5,491 nucleotides of DNA from Actinomycetes bacterium (GTDB lineage Bacteria > Actinomycetota > Acidimicrobiia > Acidimicrobiales > JAKAOS01). The stretch lies in contig JAJYGW010000118.1 in the NCBI GenBank assembly GCA_021790615.1, positions 1 to 5,491 on the forward strand, read 5' to 3'. The notes below the pieces were generated by a model that saw only the letters and a program-made list of their open reading frames with translations, was not told the DNA's origin and did not search any database. The translations under genes were made by a program, and so were the position numbers. Positions 5,452 through 5,491 of this stretch are shown here, one piece after another; position 1 is the stretch's first letter, and each line of letters starts with the position of its first letter.

Positions 5452-5457
5452 AGGCTA
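5452..5457 (-). promoter_or_regulatory. Probable -10 box of the DUF3565 gene
   Basis: Minus-strand TAGCCT, followed by GGGCGT (six bases) and the GTG start. Fits TANNNT at leaderless spacing; no Shine-Dalgarno sequence is visible. The window ends 34 bases upstream, so only part of the upstream region can be judged. Confidence 0.5.
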
Positions 5458-5491
5458 GGCCCCGTACCCAGGCGGGGCGGGACCCCGTGGC

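Overview
This window is a compact, G+C-rich (about three quarters G+C by eye) bacterial chromosome segment with seven protein-coding genes and short spacers. Strong third-position G/C bias, GTG starts, start-stop overlaps of the ATGA/GTGA type, TANNNT boxes directly in front of start codons, and the gene order scpA-scpB-rluB all point to an actinomycetote. A lineage near the Acidimicrobiia is a guess from gene order, not something the sequence proves. No spacer exceeds about 150 bases. I see no tRNA, rRNA, CRISPR array, insertion sequence or prophage gene.

Layout from right to left. At 5140-5445 (minus) lies a small Cys/His-rich DUF3565 protein. It is convergent with trpS (4052-5032, plus), the tryptophanyl-tRNA synthetase; their 107-base spacer carries an 18-bp perfect tandem duplication. 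trpS is divergent from a minus-strand operon across a 117-base spacer (3935-4051) that holds a start-proximal -10 box for each side. The operon is scpA (3173-3934), scpB (2541-3176) and rluB (1732-2544). Each downstream start overlaps the previous stop by 4 bases (ATGA, then GTGA), which predicts translational coupling. A 152-base spacer (1580-1731) with a stop-codon hairpin, a degenerate repeat and another -10 box separates rluB from aroH (1217-1579) and tyrA (69-1151), also on the minus strand. At the extreme left edge a Shine-Dalgarno-like GGAG followed by GTG hints at the start of a further gene.

Functionally there are two themes. ScpA and ScpB are the kleisin and winged-helix partners of SMC in chromosome condensation, and RluB modifies 23S rRNA; the three are a classic operon. 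AroH (chorismate to prephenate) and TyrA (prephenate to 4-hydroxyphenylpyruvate) are consecutive steps of tyrosine synthesis, and TrpS consumes another aromatic amino acid.

The region is essentially housekeeping, and I found no convincing undescribed system. The points most worth a second look are the run of four apparently leaderless promoters, a 22-bp direct repeat between aroH and tyrA that creates a chain of overlapping mini-ORFs, the repeat upstream of aroH, and the second Cys/His cluster in the DUF3565 protein.
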